A DNA stretch of 64,000 nt from Lobosporangium transversale (taxonomy: Eukaryota > Mortierellomycota > Mortierellomycetes > Mortierellales > Mortierellaceae). Shown piece after piece: positions 1-11,189 of this stretch (its first letter is position 1; every line of letters starts with the position of its first letter). The stretch lies in assembly GCF_002105155.1 (NCBI RefSeq), contig NW_019028982.1:766501-830500 (forward strand), read 5' to 3'. The notes beneath the pieces are model-generated. The model saw only the letters and a list, made by a program, of their open reading frames with translations. It made no database searches and had not been told where the DNA came from. The position numbers and the translations under genes are program-made.

Positions 1-244
1 CTAATTTACTTTGTCTATCAACCTGCAGTAGTCGTTAAATCTTTACATTTTTCCGTTTGATGACTTGAGGACTGCCAAATCTTACACTCGTTAGACTAAA
101 GAATATTGAACGGATGAATTAACTAACTGTCCAGAAGACTTTTATCATCCATAAGTTTCCTTCAAGAGTATAAAAGGGATCATCAAACATTTGAGTGGTT
201 TACTTCTGACACACATTGCCAGGAACGAAAAAAAGAAGGGCAAG

Positions 245-277
<33 letters not shown>

Positions 278-1074
278 CGCGATCTTTCATAAAAGATGAC
301 TATTGTCCACCATCATCATGATCCATTTTTTTTTTTTTTTTTCCTTTTTTTAATCATAAATAGTGAAATATGGGCCTTGCACATCGTAAGGTGTGTCTTT
401 ATAGCTTGTGCAATGGGCGTAGTATGTGTAATGGGCGTTGTCTGTGGATCGGGTAAACATAAATCTTCCCTTTCGTCATGATTACCTGGATAGACAATGC
501 AATGCTGTTAATGTTATTTCGAACAAAGTTGTCTGGTGTCTGTGAAAGTAAATGATTGTGTGTGACATCAAACCATCCTCTTTTGGAACAATTGTGCAAT
601 AAGCTCGGTGAGCACAATTGATGGACATAAAGCATTGATTATATAAAAAAAGAATGGCAATACAGCCTATCCATGCGAAAATAAGAGGCGTGGGCAAAGT
701 GGCGAACAACAACTTTTCACTCAATGTAATGAAATATTACATATTAAACATCCCCACCCTAGTGTAACTTGTTGGTCATGTCATGTCATGTCTTGACAGA
801 CATTGGTCACTTGTTCAGACATGTTGTGATACTGCTCTAACAATCACAATTGTCATGCTGCAGAGGTTGGATTGTCTGTCAACTATCCATGTCACATCAA
901 AGATGTGGCAACATTTGATCCGGTACTGAAGTGATATTTCGCATAAATAAATATATCCCTGCTACAAACTACCATTGCCTTTGAGATAGGGGGAACCAAG
1001 AGAAAGAAAGAGACGGTGTAAAGGCGCGTAAAGACTTTATTAAATGATTTATGTAGTAAAAATAATTATAAAAC
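1..1074. other. Intergenic, no gene recognised
   Basis: AT-rich spacer with a long A run near 246-275 and a T run near 327-342. The short open frames here overlap on opposite strands and have no recognisable protein character. A short TCATG repeat lies near 776-790. Confidence 0.6.
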
Positions 1075-2492
1075 TTATAGTAGGCTACCACCTTCTAATT
1101 TCTGTTTCTCTTTCAAGAGCAAGCCAACCTGCCAATCTGGCATTCCACCACTATGAAGCCTATCAAATCCCTGGCATGCTTCGCGAAACAAAGTTGCATC
1201 GTGCTCTCGCTCTGCTTTTGCTAGGCTTTTGAGCACTCTCAAACCCTGGGACGCTCCAAAGTCAGGACAAGCCTCTTCAAAGTGCTCAATATCTGTCTCA
1301 AACACTATCCAGTCGCCCTGAGTAGCGCCCAGATGCGCAATAATAGCATTCAGGATATGATCTCGCGTTGTATATCGAAGGATCTCTTGCGACATGGTCT
1401 CTGGAATGATAGTTTCCTTGTAGAGCGAAAATGCTTGTGCATAGTTATGTAGAACACAAAGTTGCTCTGCTAGTCGTATCGTTGCATGCAGAGCTCGCCT
1501 ATAGCAAAGTTTTGTGTAAGCTAAATATTTTGTAATATGAAAACCAGCCCAAAAGTTTAAGCATCACTGCAAATGTCGCTTACCCATCGCCAGCGCTTTG
1601 AAATAGCTCTGCTGCTTCGCGATACATCTCTGCCGCCTTCTTGGGATCTTGTGACTTAAGGAGGTCACCTAACTGATTGTAAATCTTGGCAGCTCTGGAG
1701 GCACCTCGATCATTCGATCGGAACAGCCTGGCAGCGTTCTCTAGACATTGAAGGGCAGGCCCTTAAAAAAAAAAAAAAAAAAGATAAGAGATCACAGCTC
1801 CTTGTCCGAGAGTCATCGCAGTGTCATAAACTCCGACTTCGTGGTACCTGTTTGCTTAACCATTTGGTACGCTTTGAACGCATCTTCATAGGCTCCTGCT
1901 GCTTCCATAAAATTAAACTGTGATCCGCTCTTTTCGTATAGCTTTGCTGCATCAACATACGCTCTGGCTGTCTCATGGTCTTGATATATATTGATTGAAA
2001 GCATACATATATATATATGTTTGTCCAGCCATGCAAAACATTCAAAAAGTGCCAAGAATGAGACAAATCATAGCTTATGGATGTTCTACACAGAAACTTA
2101 CAGTCTTTATTGATTTTAGCTTGGACGGCCTTCTGTTTCCGGTCTTCCGCTTGAGAGGTCACTTGGGAAGTGCCTGCTTCTGAGAGCTCCTGTAACTCGG
2201 AGATGACAAACCATTGGTGAAATATGCCCAAGTACTGTCCTGAATCGTCATTGAGCGTCGCAAGGAGGAAGAAGTAGTAGTCAGTGATTGTATGATCAGG
2301 GACAGTAGGCCCTACCAAAGGCTCGAGGATATTCCTTGTAAACCATCCAGATCGCGTTGATGAAGACGCTGTGGAAGTGGAAGCAACCTTGGACTTGCGT
2401 CGGGTGGTGATGAATGGTGCAAATGTCTCTGACTTTGGTTTTGTCTGATTTGCGACTACGGCTGTTAAAATAACGAATATTATGGCCAACAT
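1075..2492 (-). CDS. SNAP-family (NSF attachment) protein, closest by eye to gamma-SNAP, with unusual N-terminus
   Basis: SNAP proteins bind SNARE complexes and recruit the NSF ATPase to disassemble them after membrane fusion. I read four exons on the minus strand: 2492-2102, 1979-1848, 1761-1584 and 1498-1075. All have GT-AG borders and consistent phases, giving about 374 residues. From exon 2 on, helical TPR-like repeats run as in the family: HETARAYVDAAKLYEKSG, then a segment with SQDPKKAAEMYREAAELF, which matches gamma-SNAP around its VDPEKAVQLY motif, then a C-terminal block with CPDFGASQGLRVLKSL and GMPDWQVGLLLKEKQK that is more alpha-SNAP/Sec17-like. The first exon (about 130 residues) does not look like any SNAP start. 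It opens with a hydrophobic stretch (MLAIIFVILTAVVA) followed by a Ser/Thr/Lys-rich stretch. It may be a real extension, an exon of another gene, or a wrong start. Family assignment is firm; the N-terminus is not. Confidence 0.75.
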
Positions 2493-2511
2493 CTTGTTCA
2501 GGCACGGACAA

Positions 2512-3046
2512 ATTGCGGTCGAGGTAACGAGTTATTGAATTCCTTTGTCTAAATTGATAATCGCAATGTCCGTTATTGGCTTCTCATTTCCCTTCGTGAG
2601 AAAATGTCTTGGTAGATCAAGTAATGGAAATAGAGAAAAGTGAATTTGGTCGTTCTTTCACAGCCACTGAATTATTTATTGCATTATTAATGTTGCATAA
2701 AATGAGAAACCATGCTTTCTTGGATGAACAAAGAAATCGGTCGACTTCTTTCCTCCTCTCGCTTTACTATCTACTTCCTGCGCATCTTGACTTCATTTTT
2801 TTATTTTATTTTTTATTTATTCATTGCGCTCCTTGAAATTCGTCTCTTTGCTGCCCGCTCCTTGCATTGCTTGGAGTGGGCCTGATATATCTACCATCAT
2901 TCTTATTCATGCCATGCTCCACCAATTGGAATTGTGCAATTTTACTTCAGGCATTACAGAGCAATGTAAAAAGGTCAGGGCCGAGCTATTAGGAGAGACT
3001 ATCATACATAGGATTAAGATCCTTTGAGTTTTTATAAGTTTATTTA
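2512..3046. other. Intergenic, no gene recognised
   Basis: Spacer upstream of the SNAP-family gene. Two short plus-strand open frames (2609-2836, 2824-3027) have no recognisable features and I do not call them genes. Confidence 0.5.
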
Positions 3047-3363
3047 TCATTCCGATTCAGGCCAGTTATATGTAAGAAATTGTTTCACGGCAATCGCGTC
3101 GCAAAAGTCCAGACTAGCATGAGTACCTTCTAACAGACGCTTTTTTAAGTTTAGGTCCTGTCCGTGATAGATGGCATGAAGCCTAACAAAGGTAAATGAT
3201 AGTGTAAATGTAGAATAGCATTTGCTACCCTTGACTGGTATTGATGTCTTCAATTATTGAAAGATGAATTATTGTATTCTTTGACTCGGTTCACTGTTAG
3301 ATCACACTTCTCACGGATGAGTTCAAGGGCTGCAAACATCCAAGCAATATAATCACTCACACC
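3047..3363 (-). pseudogene. Possible gene relic (two adjoining protein-like stretches in different frames)
   Basis: Reading the minus strand from 3363 down, one frame gives a protein-like stretch of about 37 residues (contains YIAWMFAALELIREKCDL) that ends at a TGA near 3255. The next frame, without an ATG, then gives about 68 residues to 3047 (contains LHAIYHGQDLNLKKRLLEG and ends FLTYNWPESE). Composition and helix-like spacing look coding in both, the frames differ, and no splice pair joins them. This suggests a decayed gene end. I do not recognise the family. It could also be chance open sequence. Confidence 0.25.
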
Positions 3364-3614
3364 GCAAAAAAAAAAAAAAAAAAAAAAATTAGATGTATCA
3401 ATATTTCAGTCAATCAAGAACATTTATATAATCGCAATCGAAGCTTCAAGAACGCCAGGAATTATATTTCATTCTTGAAAGCAATCAATACAGATACAAG
3501 GCACCAGGGTCGAGAGCTGATCCAATATATACCATTCAACAACTTTTTGCATTTTTTTTTTTTCCGATGAAGTTTCTGTTCTCAATCTCCCCTGTTCCTT
3601 TCGTCAGAACCATC

Positions 3615-3645
<31 letters not shown>

Positions 3646-4070
3646 AAAATCCCTAACACAACAGTCCATACATTTTTCTATTACAGGTTTTTGTTTTGTT
3701 TGTTTTTGGGTTCTAAATGCAAGCAATTGAAGACATGGAATTATATACTTGATTGGCTTTTATATATATAATTGTGCACCACTACGATGTAAGTCCTCTT
3801 CATGAGACTTCTCTGTTGCTAAAGCTCTTCACTTATAATATCCATTGTTCTTCATGCTCTTTATTGAAGAATGAATTCTTCAGATTTTGTCCCATTCTAT
3901 GTACATATCTATCGCGCTTGTATATACTACTGATAGAGGACATAATAAATATGTAATTTTTTTAAAAGGTTGTGGACCTATATCACATGTCTAATTTGCA
4001 TGATGGCTGTTGACGGAGCTGGAAGTATTGGACAATCAAGGTTATCTCGTCGCTATCCACTTCATGGGTT

Positions 4071-4105
<35 letters not shown>

Positions 4106-5132
4106 GAAAAAAAAAGCGTATAACAGGTACATGTACATACTTTTTAAGAAAACAAAGGAAGATTTCAAAAAAGCGGAAGGAGTGGCAGTTTTTTGGGGAA
4201 TAAGAAAAGCTGAGCTGTCATTGGCCGAATTGGAGCATATTTAGCACGTATTTTTGCGTGATGTGATTGATTACATGTTTATGGGTATGAAGGATTAAAT
4301 TTTCAATAATTGGGGAACATGCGGCGTTATAGTAGACCCATGGGGCGTTCCTTCAGAGCGGGAAGGTGAATTGATGAAACAATATTAGTTTTTTTCCCAT
4401 CGAGAGGCAAAACACGCAGCTTGTTTGTACACATTTATTCGACTGCAGTGTGTGGTGCGTGAGCATTTGGGTAAGATAGAAAAAAAGAATAGGACCTCTG
4501 GCTTTTCTCCACGGAGACGAAAAAAAATAAAAATGTACATGTACGCCTCAGACACGCGTCCCATTGTGAATAGGGATTAAAAACAACAAAATGGTAGAAA
4601 AACACATATTTTCTACATGGTGTCTGGTATAGTTACAAGACAGAGGGCTAGGTTTATATGATGGTATATGACTATGTTCGTAGCATAAGACCAGGATCAA
4701 TTCACATCTATGATGGATCTGATTGTTGTCAATGGTCTTGCTCATGAACAATGCATCCACCATAAAGTCTGTTTGATTATGCATCATCTGACACGCTTTC
4801 CAAATGATGAATTTCGATTTTCATTTTCATCATTTTTATGATTTTTAAAAAAATATTGACCCAAAATATTTTTTCGCGTAATGATCTTTTTGACGCGACT
4901 CTTTTTTTTTTTTTTTTTCTTTTTTTGTTGAATGAGTTCTTTATAAGCCGATGCATCTCGATTCCTTCTAATCTTTTTCCCTTCTTTTTTTTTCTTTTTC
5001 TTTCTTTTCTCTCTTTCCTCTTTTTTTCTTCACTCAACCGCCCGCTCACATTCACTCTTGTTTATACACCCGCTTCCAAAGCACACTTCCAACTAAACCT
5101 CTCTCCCTTATACATATACATATACTGTCAAC
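3364..5132. other. Intergenic with many homopolymer runs; promoter side of the YABBY/HMG-like gene
   Basis: AT-rich spacer. Long A or T runs occur near 3366-3387, 3615-3642, 4080-4104 and 4900-4918. A pyrimidine-rich stretch (about 4980-5035) precedes the start at 5133, common upstream of highly expressed fungal genes. No gene recognised. Confidence 0.5.
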
Positions 5133-5324
5133 ATGGCCAAGGAAAAGAGTGCCAAGAAGTCCCCTGCCTCTGGCACCAAGAAGCTCTCCCCTTACAACAA
5201 GTTCATGAAGGCTGAGCTTGCCAAGCTCAAGGCTGAGAAGCCCGATCTCGGACACAAGGAGGCCTTCAAGGAGGTTGCTGCCCGCTGGAAGGATGCCGCC
5301 GAGAACCCCAAGAATGCCAAGTAA
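5133..5324 (+). CDS. Small YABBY/HMG-box-like chromatin protein
   Basis: An intronless ORF of 63 residues. After a Lys/Ser-rich start (MAKEKSAKKSP) almost the whole protein is one domain: LSPYNKFMKAELAKLKAEKP, then a segment ending GHKEAFKEVAARWKDA. This pattern (S-x-YN-x-F-K-x-E-x-x-x-x-K-x-x-P-x-x-x-H-x-E-A-F-x-x-x-A-x-x-W) is that of the C-terminal YABBY domain, a relative of the HMG box that binds DNA. The zinc-finger half of plant YABBY factors is absent. The start sits in a good context (AACATGGCC), and codons are strongly biased to C/G-ending forms (AAG, CTC, GCC), unlike its AT-rich surroundings, suggesting high expression. Likely a small abundant DNA-binding architectural protein; that role is inferred. 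Confidence 0.8.
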   Translation: MAKEKSAKKSPASGTKKLSPYNKFMKAELAKLKAEKPDLGHKEAFKEVAARWKDAAENPKNAK

Positions 5325-6647
5325 AAAAAATGCAGGAAGGGACTCTTTGTGAGCAGATGGCAATAGTAGGGAAGGGAAGGAGGATGAAAAAGTGGTGACA
5401 ATGGTCCACACCTGTACCATAATCAACCCATCAGAAAAGTTTAAAAAAAAAAAAAAATTCAACGGCGGGAGGACCTTTGATAGAGGGCTCTATTATTCTC
5501 AGTCGTTTTGATGTTCCTCAAGTTTTCTTCTAGTGTAGACTTCAAGACTCCGAGATGATGGCTAGCAATCTATTCCTTTTTTTTCCTTCCTTACCAAACT
5601 TTTAAGTTGCCTTTTTTTTTCCTTTCTGTTATTTTTTTTTTTTCCTTTGAACAAATGTACCATTATTAAAGCCTTTTATATTTCCCCTTGTTCAAATACA
5701 AATCAGTTTGTCTTATTTATCGGTACTTGTGCCAATAGTACATAGTGTTATTAGGGGAACAAGCGTAAAAAAGAAAACTATGGATTAGAAGATGAACAAG
5801 AACTGTGCGACCAGTGCGTTGAGTTGGTCAGAGTCCTCCCTTTTTTTTCTTCTGATACTTGTGTATCCCTTTTTCCAAAGGAATGAAGGCGTGTATCGTA
5901 TATAGATTTATACATATCAGCCGACAGAATGGTATTATGCGGCCTTATGCGATTATCAACGATGCAAGCATCTTTTGTGTTAAGGGAGAGCCTTTGTGCA
6001 AGCAAAAAAAAAAAAAAAAAAAAAAAAGCAAAACAAAAAAAAAAGGCGTACTTTGGAAACTACTTTACTATACTCAAGTAATTACCAACAGATGGGCTTC
6101 CATGAATCAGCATGGTAATGGATGTTCAATAATGAACCAGTTGACCCATCCGACCCACACTCGCTCCGCCTCTTTGTTTTTTACCGTTTTGGCTTTAACC
6201 ACTGACAAGAAAAGTCAGGTGAATTATGTGGTAGGAAGATGCACGTGCGCTCAGCCACCGATCTATATCATAATATTGATGTTGGTTCGGACATTCAAAT
6301 CAGTGTTTGAATTCTAATATCCCTCAAAAAGTTGGTTACCATTCAAATTCATTCATGTATCTGTAAATTTCTGTATATTACATTTGAGCAAGCATACATC
6401 CCATATTCAGGAAAGCTCTTTGCTGTGTACTCTTTATTTATGAATGGAGTATTCATTAGTTTGTAATGTATAAATGTATATGAATATTTATATAAATGAA
6501 TATAAACATGAATATATAAAATTATGAACTGTCAGAATCAAAGTTGTCAATGTGGCGTGTGTCTATTTTTGTCCCTGGAGGTCACAGCAACCTTGCAGCT
6601 CAAGTTTCTTTCTCTTCATTCACTACTGCATTTTCACTCCATTCACC
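5325..6647. other. Intergenic
   Basis: 3' flank of the YABBY/HMG-like gene, with T runs near 5578, 5611 and 5633 and an A run near 6004-6028, then the promoter region of the O-fucosyltransferase-like gene. The open frame at 5859-6317 is broken by the A run in composition and looks non-coding. Confidence 0.5.
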
Positions 6648-8627
6648 ATGAGCATCTTCAATAGACATAGGGCTATGCTGGGTGCACTGCTTATATTTTG
6701 CATAGGGTCTCTACTCACCATGTCTGTACATCATCCAGTTTCTACTCACATATCTGACAACAGCAGTAGTAGCGGCAGTAGCAGTAGCAGTAGTAGTAAC
6801 ATAAAGGAAAACATAGGATGGACAGTTGTCAAATCACCATCTGGTTCTTCATCGTCATCGTTGCACGATCCAATACAGGAAGACAAGCTCGGTACTGGTG
6901 CACCGGGAACAGATCTTGAGAACAATAGTGAGCTCGACAAGGCACCTATAGACTACTCTTCCATGTCCGTTGATGCTCTCAAGCGACTCCTCCGTGGCAC
7001 TATTATGGAAACAACTGAAAATTTACTCGATCCTGATCGACCCATTCGACCTAGGAGTCCAGATTATCCTTCAAGGCCACAATTGTCGCAGGAAGAAGAA
7101 GCGATTGAGGAAGAGCTACAACAGGAAAGCGAAATTGACTATGAGGAGGGAGAGTTGGAGCAAAGTGATTCTAGTACAGGTGATGAAGGGCAAGAAGAGT
7201 ACTTGGAGGAGACGGAAGAGGACCAAGGGGAGGTAGCAGACGGAATTGAGGAAGGGCTAGAGGATGGCATTACTGATGACACAGATTCTTTACAGGATGA
7301 AGAGGAAGCAGAATTAGAGTCAGCAATTCCAGATCCTCAATATGAAGGGAGCGACCCAAAGTCAACCAACGAAAAACATCTACTCTCTGATTTTGATGTC
7401 AACAATGTACTATCAAGTACAGACAGCTATCTTTTATTTATTCCTTCTGGAAAGACCATTGAGGCTCAATTCTTCTCATTAATCACTTCACTCTGGATTG
7501 CAAGGCATTCAAATCGTACATTGATCATCCCACCGCCGATGATGGCGCCTCCTTCTCTCAATCACATCTATCCCTTTTTCGCAGGACCCAAGGGTAGAAA
7601 GCGACAACGCTGGAGCACGCTTTTTGATTTAAGAGTCATCTCTAACTTGCAGCCGATAGTTTTGATCGACAATACACGGCCAGTATTGCAGACGCCCTTC
7701 ACTGCAGAGATGGCCCAGGAGGAAGAGACGCCAACAGTTAATCACCAGTCGGTTCCATATGAATCGCCTGAGGATGCAGTTGAGTTGGATGGAACTATAG
7801 ACGCAACAACAATAAAGTGCCATGGTCCTCCTACTTCGAGCTCATGGAAAGCGTTGGATTTCGCCGGTCGACACTTTTTGAATCGATATAACCTTGTCGC
7901 CAACTTTGAGGTCCTTGATGATTCTTATTGGAATTTGAAGCCAGAGGCCATCCAGAGGAACTGGCAGGCACGGTTACAATCTCAGCCTAATAGTTTTGAC
8001 ATGGATGGTCGCCATCAACAGCTGGCATGTATCTCAGGCGCTGATCTTATCGGAATGGAGGACCCTGCTATGGAGCAAATGATTTGGCAAGAGATTGGTC
8101 TACAAATTCCGTATGCCGCAGGGATTCGGCAGTTGGGATTCCAAAGCGTAGCGCAAGCGCTGAGGGGGATTGAGAAGGATGGCAAATCCAGAGGCTATAT
8201 CGGCGTCCATATCGACAAATTACCTTCTGAAGAATCCTGTCGCCTCAAAACAACTCCCAGCTGGGCCTCATCATGTCAATGGACGGTCAATCAGATCGCC
8301 AAGCGGATTGCTCTTCTCCAGCGGACTGAGGCAGGACCAAGACCTGTGGTCGTAACCACGACAGAGACAGATCCAGATGTGCTGACCAGGATCGATCAGC
8401 AACCAGGATGGTTTCGTATCAGCGAGGAAGATAATGTCGATGGCCTGTTTGATATGTCAAATGATGATTTGGGAGGATATGCGGCTGCAGTAGCACGATC
8501 CCATGTGATAGCCAACAGTGCTGTGTTTGTGGGTAGTCGTGAATCAGCGACCTCAGTCCACGTCGCGTTCCGGATCAAGAATGAAGGTCGTTTCAAGCAA
8601 ACAATCCCACGGTGGGAACTGTATTAA
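6648..8627 (+). CDS. Type II membrane protein with O-fucosyltransferase-like domain
   Basis: An intronless ORF of 659 residues. I start at the ATG at 6648 (context CACCATGAGC); the open frame upstream of it lacks an ATG. A hydrophobic segment at residues 9-26 (MLGALLIFCIGSLLTM) after a basic start predicts a Golgi/ER type II anchor. A Ser-rich linker follows, then a strongly acidic Glu/Asp stem (about 140-245), then a globular domain from about 255 to the end. That domain holds YLLFIPSGKTIEAQFFSLI, a basic loop near GPKGRKRQRWSTLFDL, the segment YIGVHIDK and a C-terminal block with VVVTTTETDP and ANSAVFVGSRESATSVHVAF, as in GDP-fucose protein O-fucosyltransferase-like families. The arginine expected in the GVHxR motif is K or absent here (GVHIDK), so activity is uncertain. 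It would transfer a sugar to secreted proteins if active. Confidence 0.75.
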   Translation: MSIFNRHRAMLGALLIFCIGSLLTMSVHHPVSTHISDNSSSSGSSSSSSSNIKENIGWTVVKSPSGSSSSSLHDPIQEDKLGTGAPGTDLENNSELDKAPIDYSSMSVDALKRLLRGTIMETTENLLDPDRPIRPRSPDYPSRPQLSQEEEAIEEELQQESEIDYEEGELEQSDSSTGDEGQEEYLEETEEDQGEVADGIEEGLEDGITDDTDSLQDEEEAELESAIPDPQYEGSDPKSTNEKHLLSDFDVNNVLSSTDSYLLFIPSGKTIEAQFFSLITSLWIARHSNRTLIIPPPMMAPPSLNHIYPFFAGPKGRKRQRWSTLFDLRVISNLQPIVLIDNTRPVLQTPFTAEMAQEEETPTVNHQSVPYESPEDAVELDGTIDATTIKCHGPPTSSSWKALDFAGRHFLNRYNLVANFEVLDDSYWNLKPEAIQRNWQARLQSQPNSFDMDGRHQQLACISGADLIGMEDPAMEQMIWQEIGLQIPYAAGIRQLGFQSVAQALRGIEKDGKSRGYIGVHIDKLPSEESCRLKTTPSWASSCQWTVNQIAKRIALLQRTEAGPRPVVVTTTETDPDVLTRIDQQPGWFRISEEDNVDGLFDMSNDDLGGYAAAVARSHVIANSAVFVGSRESATSVHVAFRIKNEGRFKQTIPRWELY

Positions 8628-8931
8628 ACTCAGTTTTAATTGTAATAAAATTTATAGAAGACAAGCATCATGGAATTAAAAGAAAAAGCTGTGGACGTCA
8701 TCGAATGGTGACGTAAATACGGCTACAAATGTGTTATGTCTACATCCACCCCAACCAGCACAAACTCTCTGCGACTGGCACAGAATGCATGCAGCTTTTC
8801 CTAATCAATTCTATTTTCAAAATTCATTGCAAGACATCATCTATTTCTTTCACCTTCGCCATCATCAACTTCGTATTTTATCACTTCCATCTTTATCGCT
8901 CATCTTCATTTCCCAATAATATAGCATTTGA
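8628..8931. promoter_or_regulatory. Spacer between the fucosyltransferase-like gene and CAF40
   Basis: About 300 bases hold the 3' end of one gene (AATAAAA-like at 8643) and the promoter and leader of the next. The last 100 bases are pyrimidine-rich (TTTCTTTCACCTTCGCC). A CRE-like TGACGTAA lies near 8708. No gene. Confidence 0.4.
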
Positions 8932-9165
8932 ATGCACTCCATGTACATGCAGCAAGCTGGGGCAAGGACTGGTCCAAATGACCGGTTCTATGCAGGAGGA
9001 ATCAATGGCATGAGCAACAGCCAAATTGCTATGCAGCTTCAGCAGCAACAGTTGCATCAACAACAGCAACAGCAGCAACAACAGTTACACCAACAACAAC
9101 AACATCAACAGCAGCAGGCTCAGGCCCAAGCTCAGGCTCAAGCTCAGGCTCAAGCTCAAGCTCAA

Positions 9166-9203
<38 letters not shown>

Positions 9204-10800
9204 CCAAGCTCAGGCCCAGCAACAAGTTCAGCAGCAACAAGCACAACAGCAACAAGTTCAGCAGCAGTATCGCTTGGCAAGCATTGAGGATGAGAAGATT
9301 TATCATCTTGTTCTGGAACTGATCCACCCTGTCAACCGTGAGCAAGCCCTTTTGGAGCTTAGCAAGAAACGCGAGCAATTCGAAGAGCTTGCATTGGTTC
9401 TGTGGCACTCCTATGGTACGTCGAAACACAAAATTATCAAGAATTATATTAATTGTTGCCACTGATCTGATGCTTGTCTAAATTCTGCTATGCTTCATAA
9501 TCAGATCGTGTGATCCAAGTAAATGTCCTTTTCACCAAAAAAAATTAAATGGGAAATCACTAACCTCTCACTGCCTTTTTTTATTTTATTTTATTTTATT
9601 TTATTTTTAATCATATTAGGTGTGATGGCTGCTCTTCTTCAGGAGATTGTTGCAGTGTATCCATTGTTGGCGCCCTCAGGATTGACGGCTCATGCCTCGA
9701 ACCGTGTTTGCAACGCGTTGGCGCTTCTGCAATGCGTCGCTAGCCACCCAGAGACTAGGGGACTGTTCCTAAATGGTGCGATATTTCAAATATAAAGCAG
9801 TATACTAATAGTAAAGCTTGAGATGAAGTATTCATTTCCGTGTATCTATTATGTTTCTAATCTTTACTGGTTTCCTTCTTTTAACATTTTTAGCCCATAT
9901 TCCGCTGTTTCTCTACCCTTTCTTGAACACCACCAGTAAGACTCGGCCTTTTGAATACCTTCGGTTGACTAGCTTGGGTGTGATTGGCGCTCTTGTCAAG
10001 GTTAGAATATATATTTCTAAGGTGCATTATTTATATGCCAAAGGAACTTTGTTCCCTCGCTAACCGATATTCTCTTCATAAATGTAATGATTTTTTTTTT
10101 TTTAGAACGATAACACGGAGGTTATTACTTTTTTGCTTTCGACTGAAATTATCCCGCTGTGTCTACGCATCATGGAAACAGGAAGCGAACTTTCGAAAAC
10201 TGTATGTTTTCAAAAATTGAAGGAAGCTTTTTATTATTATTATTATTACTATTATTATTATTTATTTATTTATCCAACAGGACTGATGGTATTGGTACTG
10301 AAAACTCATTGGGGTTCTCTTTTTTTTCCCCTGGCTTATTTTATTTTCCTAGGTTGCAATCTTTATTGTGCAGCGAATCCTTCTGGATGACATGGGACTT
10401 GCCTACATTTGTCAGACATACGAACGATTCTATGCAGTAGGCACTGTTTTAAGCAATATGGTTCATCAGCTTGTCGACACCCTTGCTGTGCGCCTACTTA
10501 AACATGTTGTTAAATGCTATCTTCGACTCTCGGACAACCCAAGGTACAATAACAAGAGTCAGCAATATTTTGATGTCCTTTAATCTGGAATGGGTTAAGT
10601 ATGGCTTTTCAAATAACGCATGTTGCTAATATCAATCTTCTATGGCTTACAATTACAGAGCCCGTGAAGCATTGCGTCAATGCCTACCTGAGCCTTTGCG
10701 TGATGGGACCTTCGCTCAGTCCCTGAAGGATGATCTTGCCACCAAACGATGCCTGACGCAACTGCTGATCAACTTGTCAGAAAATGCGCCCGCAAACTAA
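8932..10800 (+). CDS. CAF40: CAF40/Rcd1 (CNOT9) subunit of the CCR4-NOT complex
   Basis: CAF40 is the armadillo-repeat subunit of CCR4-NOT, which deadenylates and represses mRNA. Six exons with exact phases: 8932-9415, 9620-9775, 9894-10000, 10106-10201, 10353-10543 and 10659-10800, giving 391 residues. The first 115 or so residues are low complexity: polyQ, then a long (QA)n tract encoded by CAGGCT/CAAGCT hexamers, then Q-rich again. The conserved domain starts at about [17 protein letters not shown] and runs through [53 protein letters not shown] and [20 protein letters not shown], ending [10 protein letters not shown] and [10 protein letters not shown]. This is near-full identity in pattern with CNOT9 of other eukaryotes. 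Intron 1 carries a TTTTA repeat. Very confident identification; only the exact start within the Met-rich N-terminus is open. Confidence 0.96.
9046..9265 (+). repeat. Trinucleotide/hexanucleotide coding repeat (polyQ and QA tract)
   Basis: CAGCAA-type polyQ codons flank an array of CAGGCT and CAAGCT hexamers (about 9115-9220) inside CAF40 exon 1. It encodes a polyQ then alternating Gln-Ala tract, and its length is likely to vary between strains. Confidence 0.9.
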
Positions 10801-10923
10801 AGTGTTTTTGTGGTGTGCCTGACTATATATATTGCGTTAATTAATACCCAACTCCTTAATGCTGCCTCTAACAACTGGTGAACCCGTGGACTTGTTCTTC
10901 TTTTTACTTTTATTTGTATCCTC

Positions 10924-10957
<34 letters not shown>

Positions 10958-11189
10958 GCTGTACCGCATCTATTTTTTTTTATCCTTTTATTACATTTTT
11001 TTTTTCGTTTTTCTGTCCTCACTTTGCTTAACCTCTTAAAATGTACATATAAATGCATCAAGGGACCATTTGTTTAAAAAGATACTCATTTAATTAATAA
11101 ATAGACGTTATTTGTTTCTCACGTTAGTATAATTGTATCAAATGTGATAAATAGTAAAAAAAAATATAAAAATAAAAAAAGGGTCATCT
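10801..11189. other. Convergent 3' spacer
   Basis: Lies between the ends of CAF40 (+) and the secreted protein (-). It holds T runs (about 10928-10955, 10974 on) and no gene. Confidence 0.5.

Noticed and set aside
4777-5215. Lys-rich (-) and Phe-rich (+) open frames around 4.8-5.2 kb
   Set aside because: Products of a pyrimidine-rich promoter stretch; the YABBY/HMG-like gene is the only supported gene.
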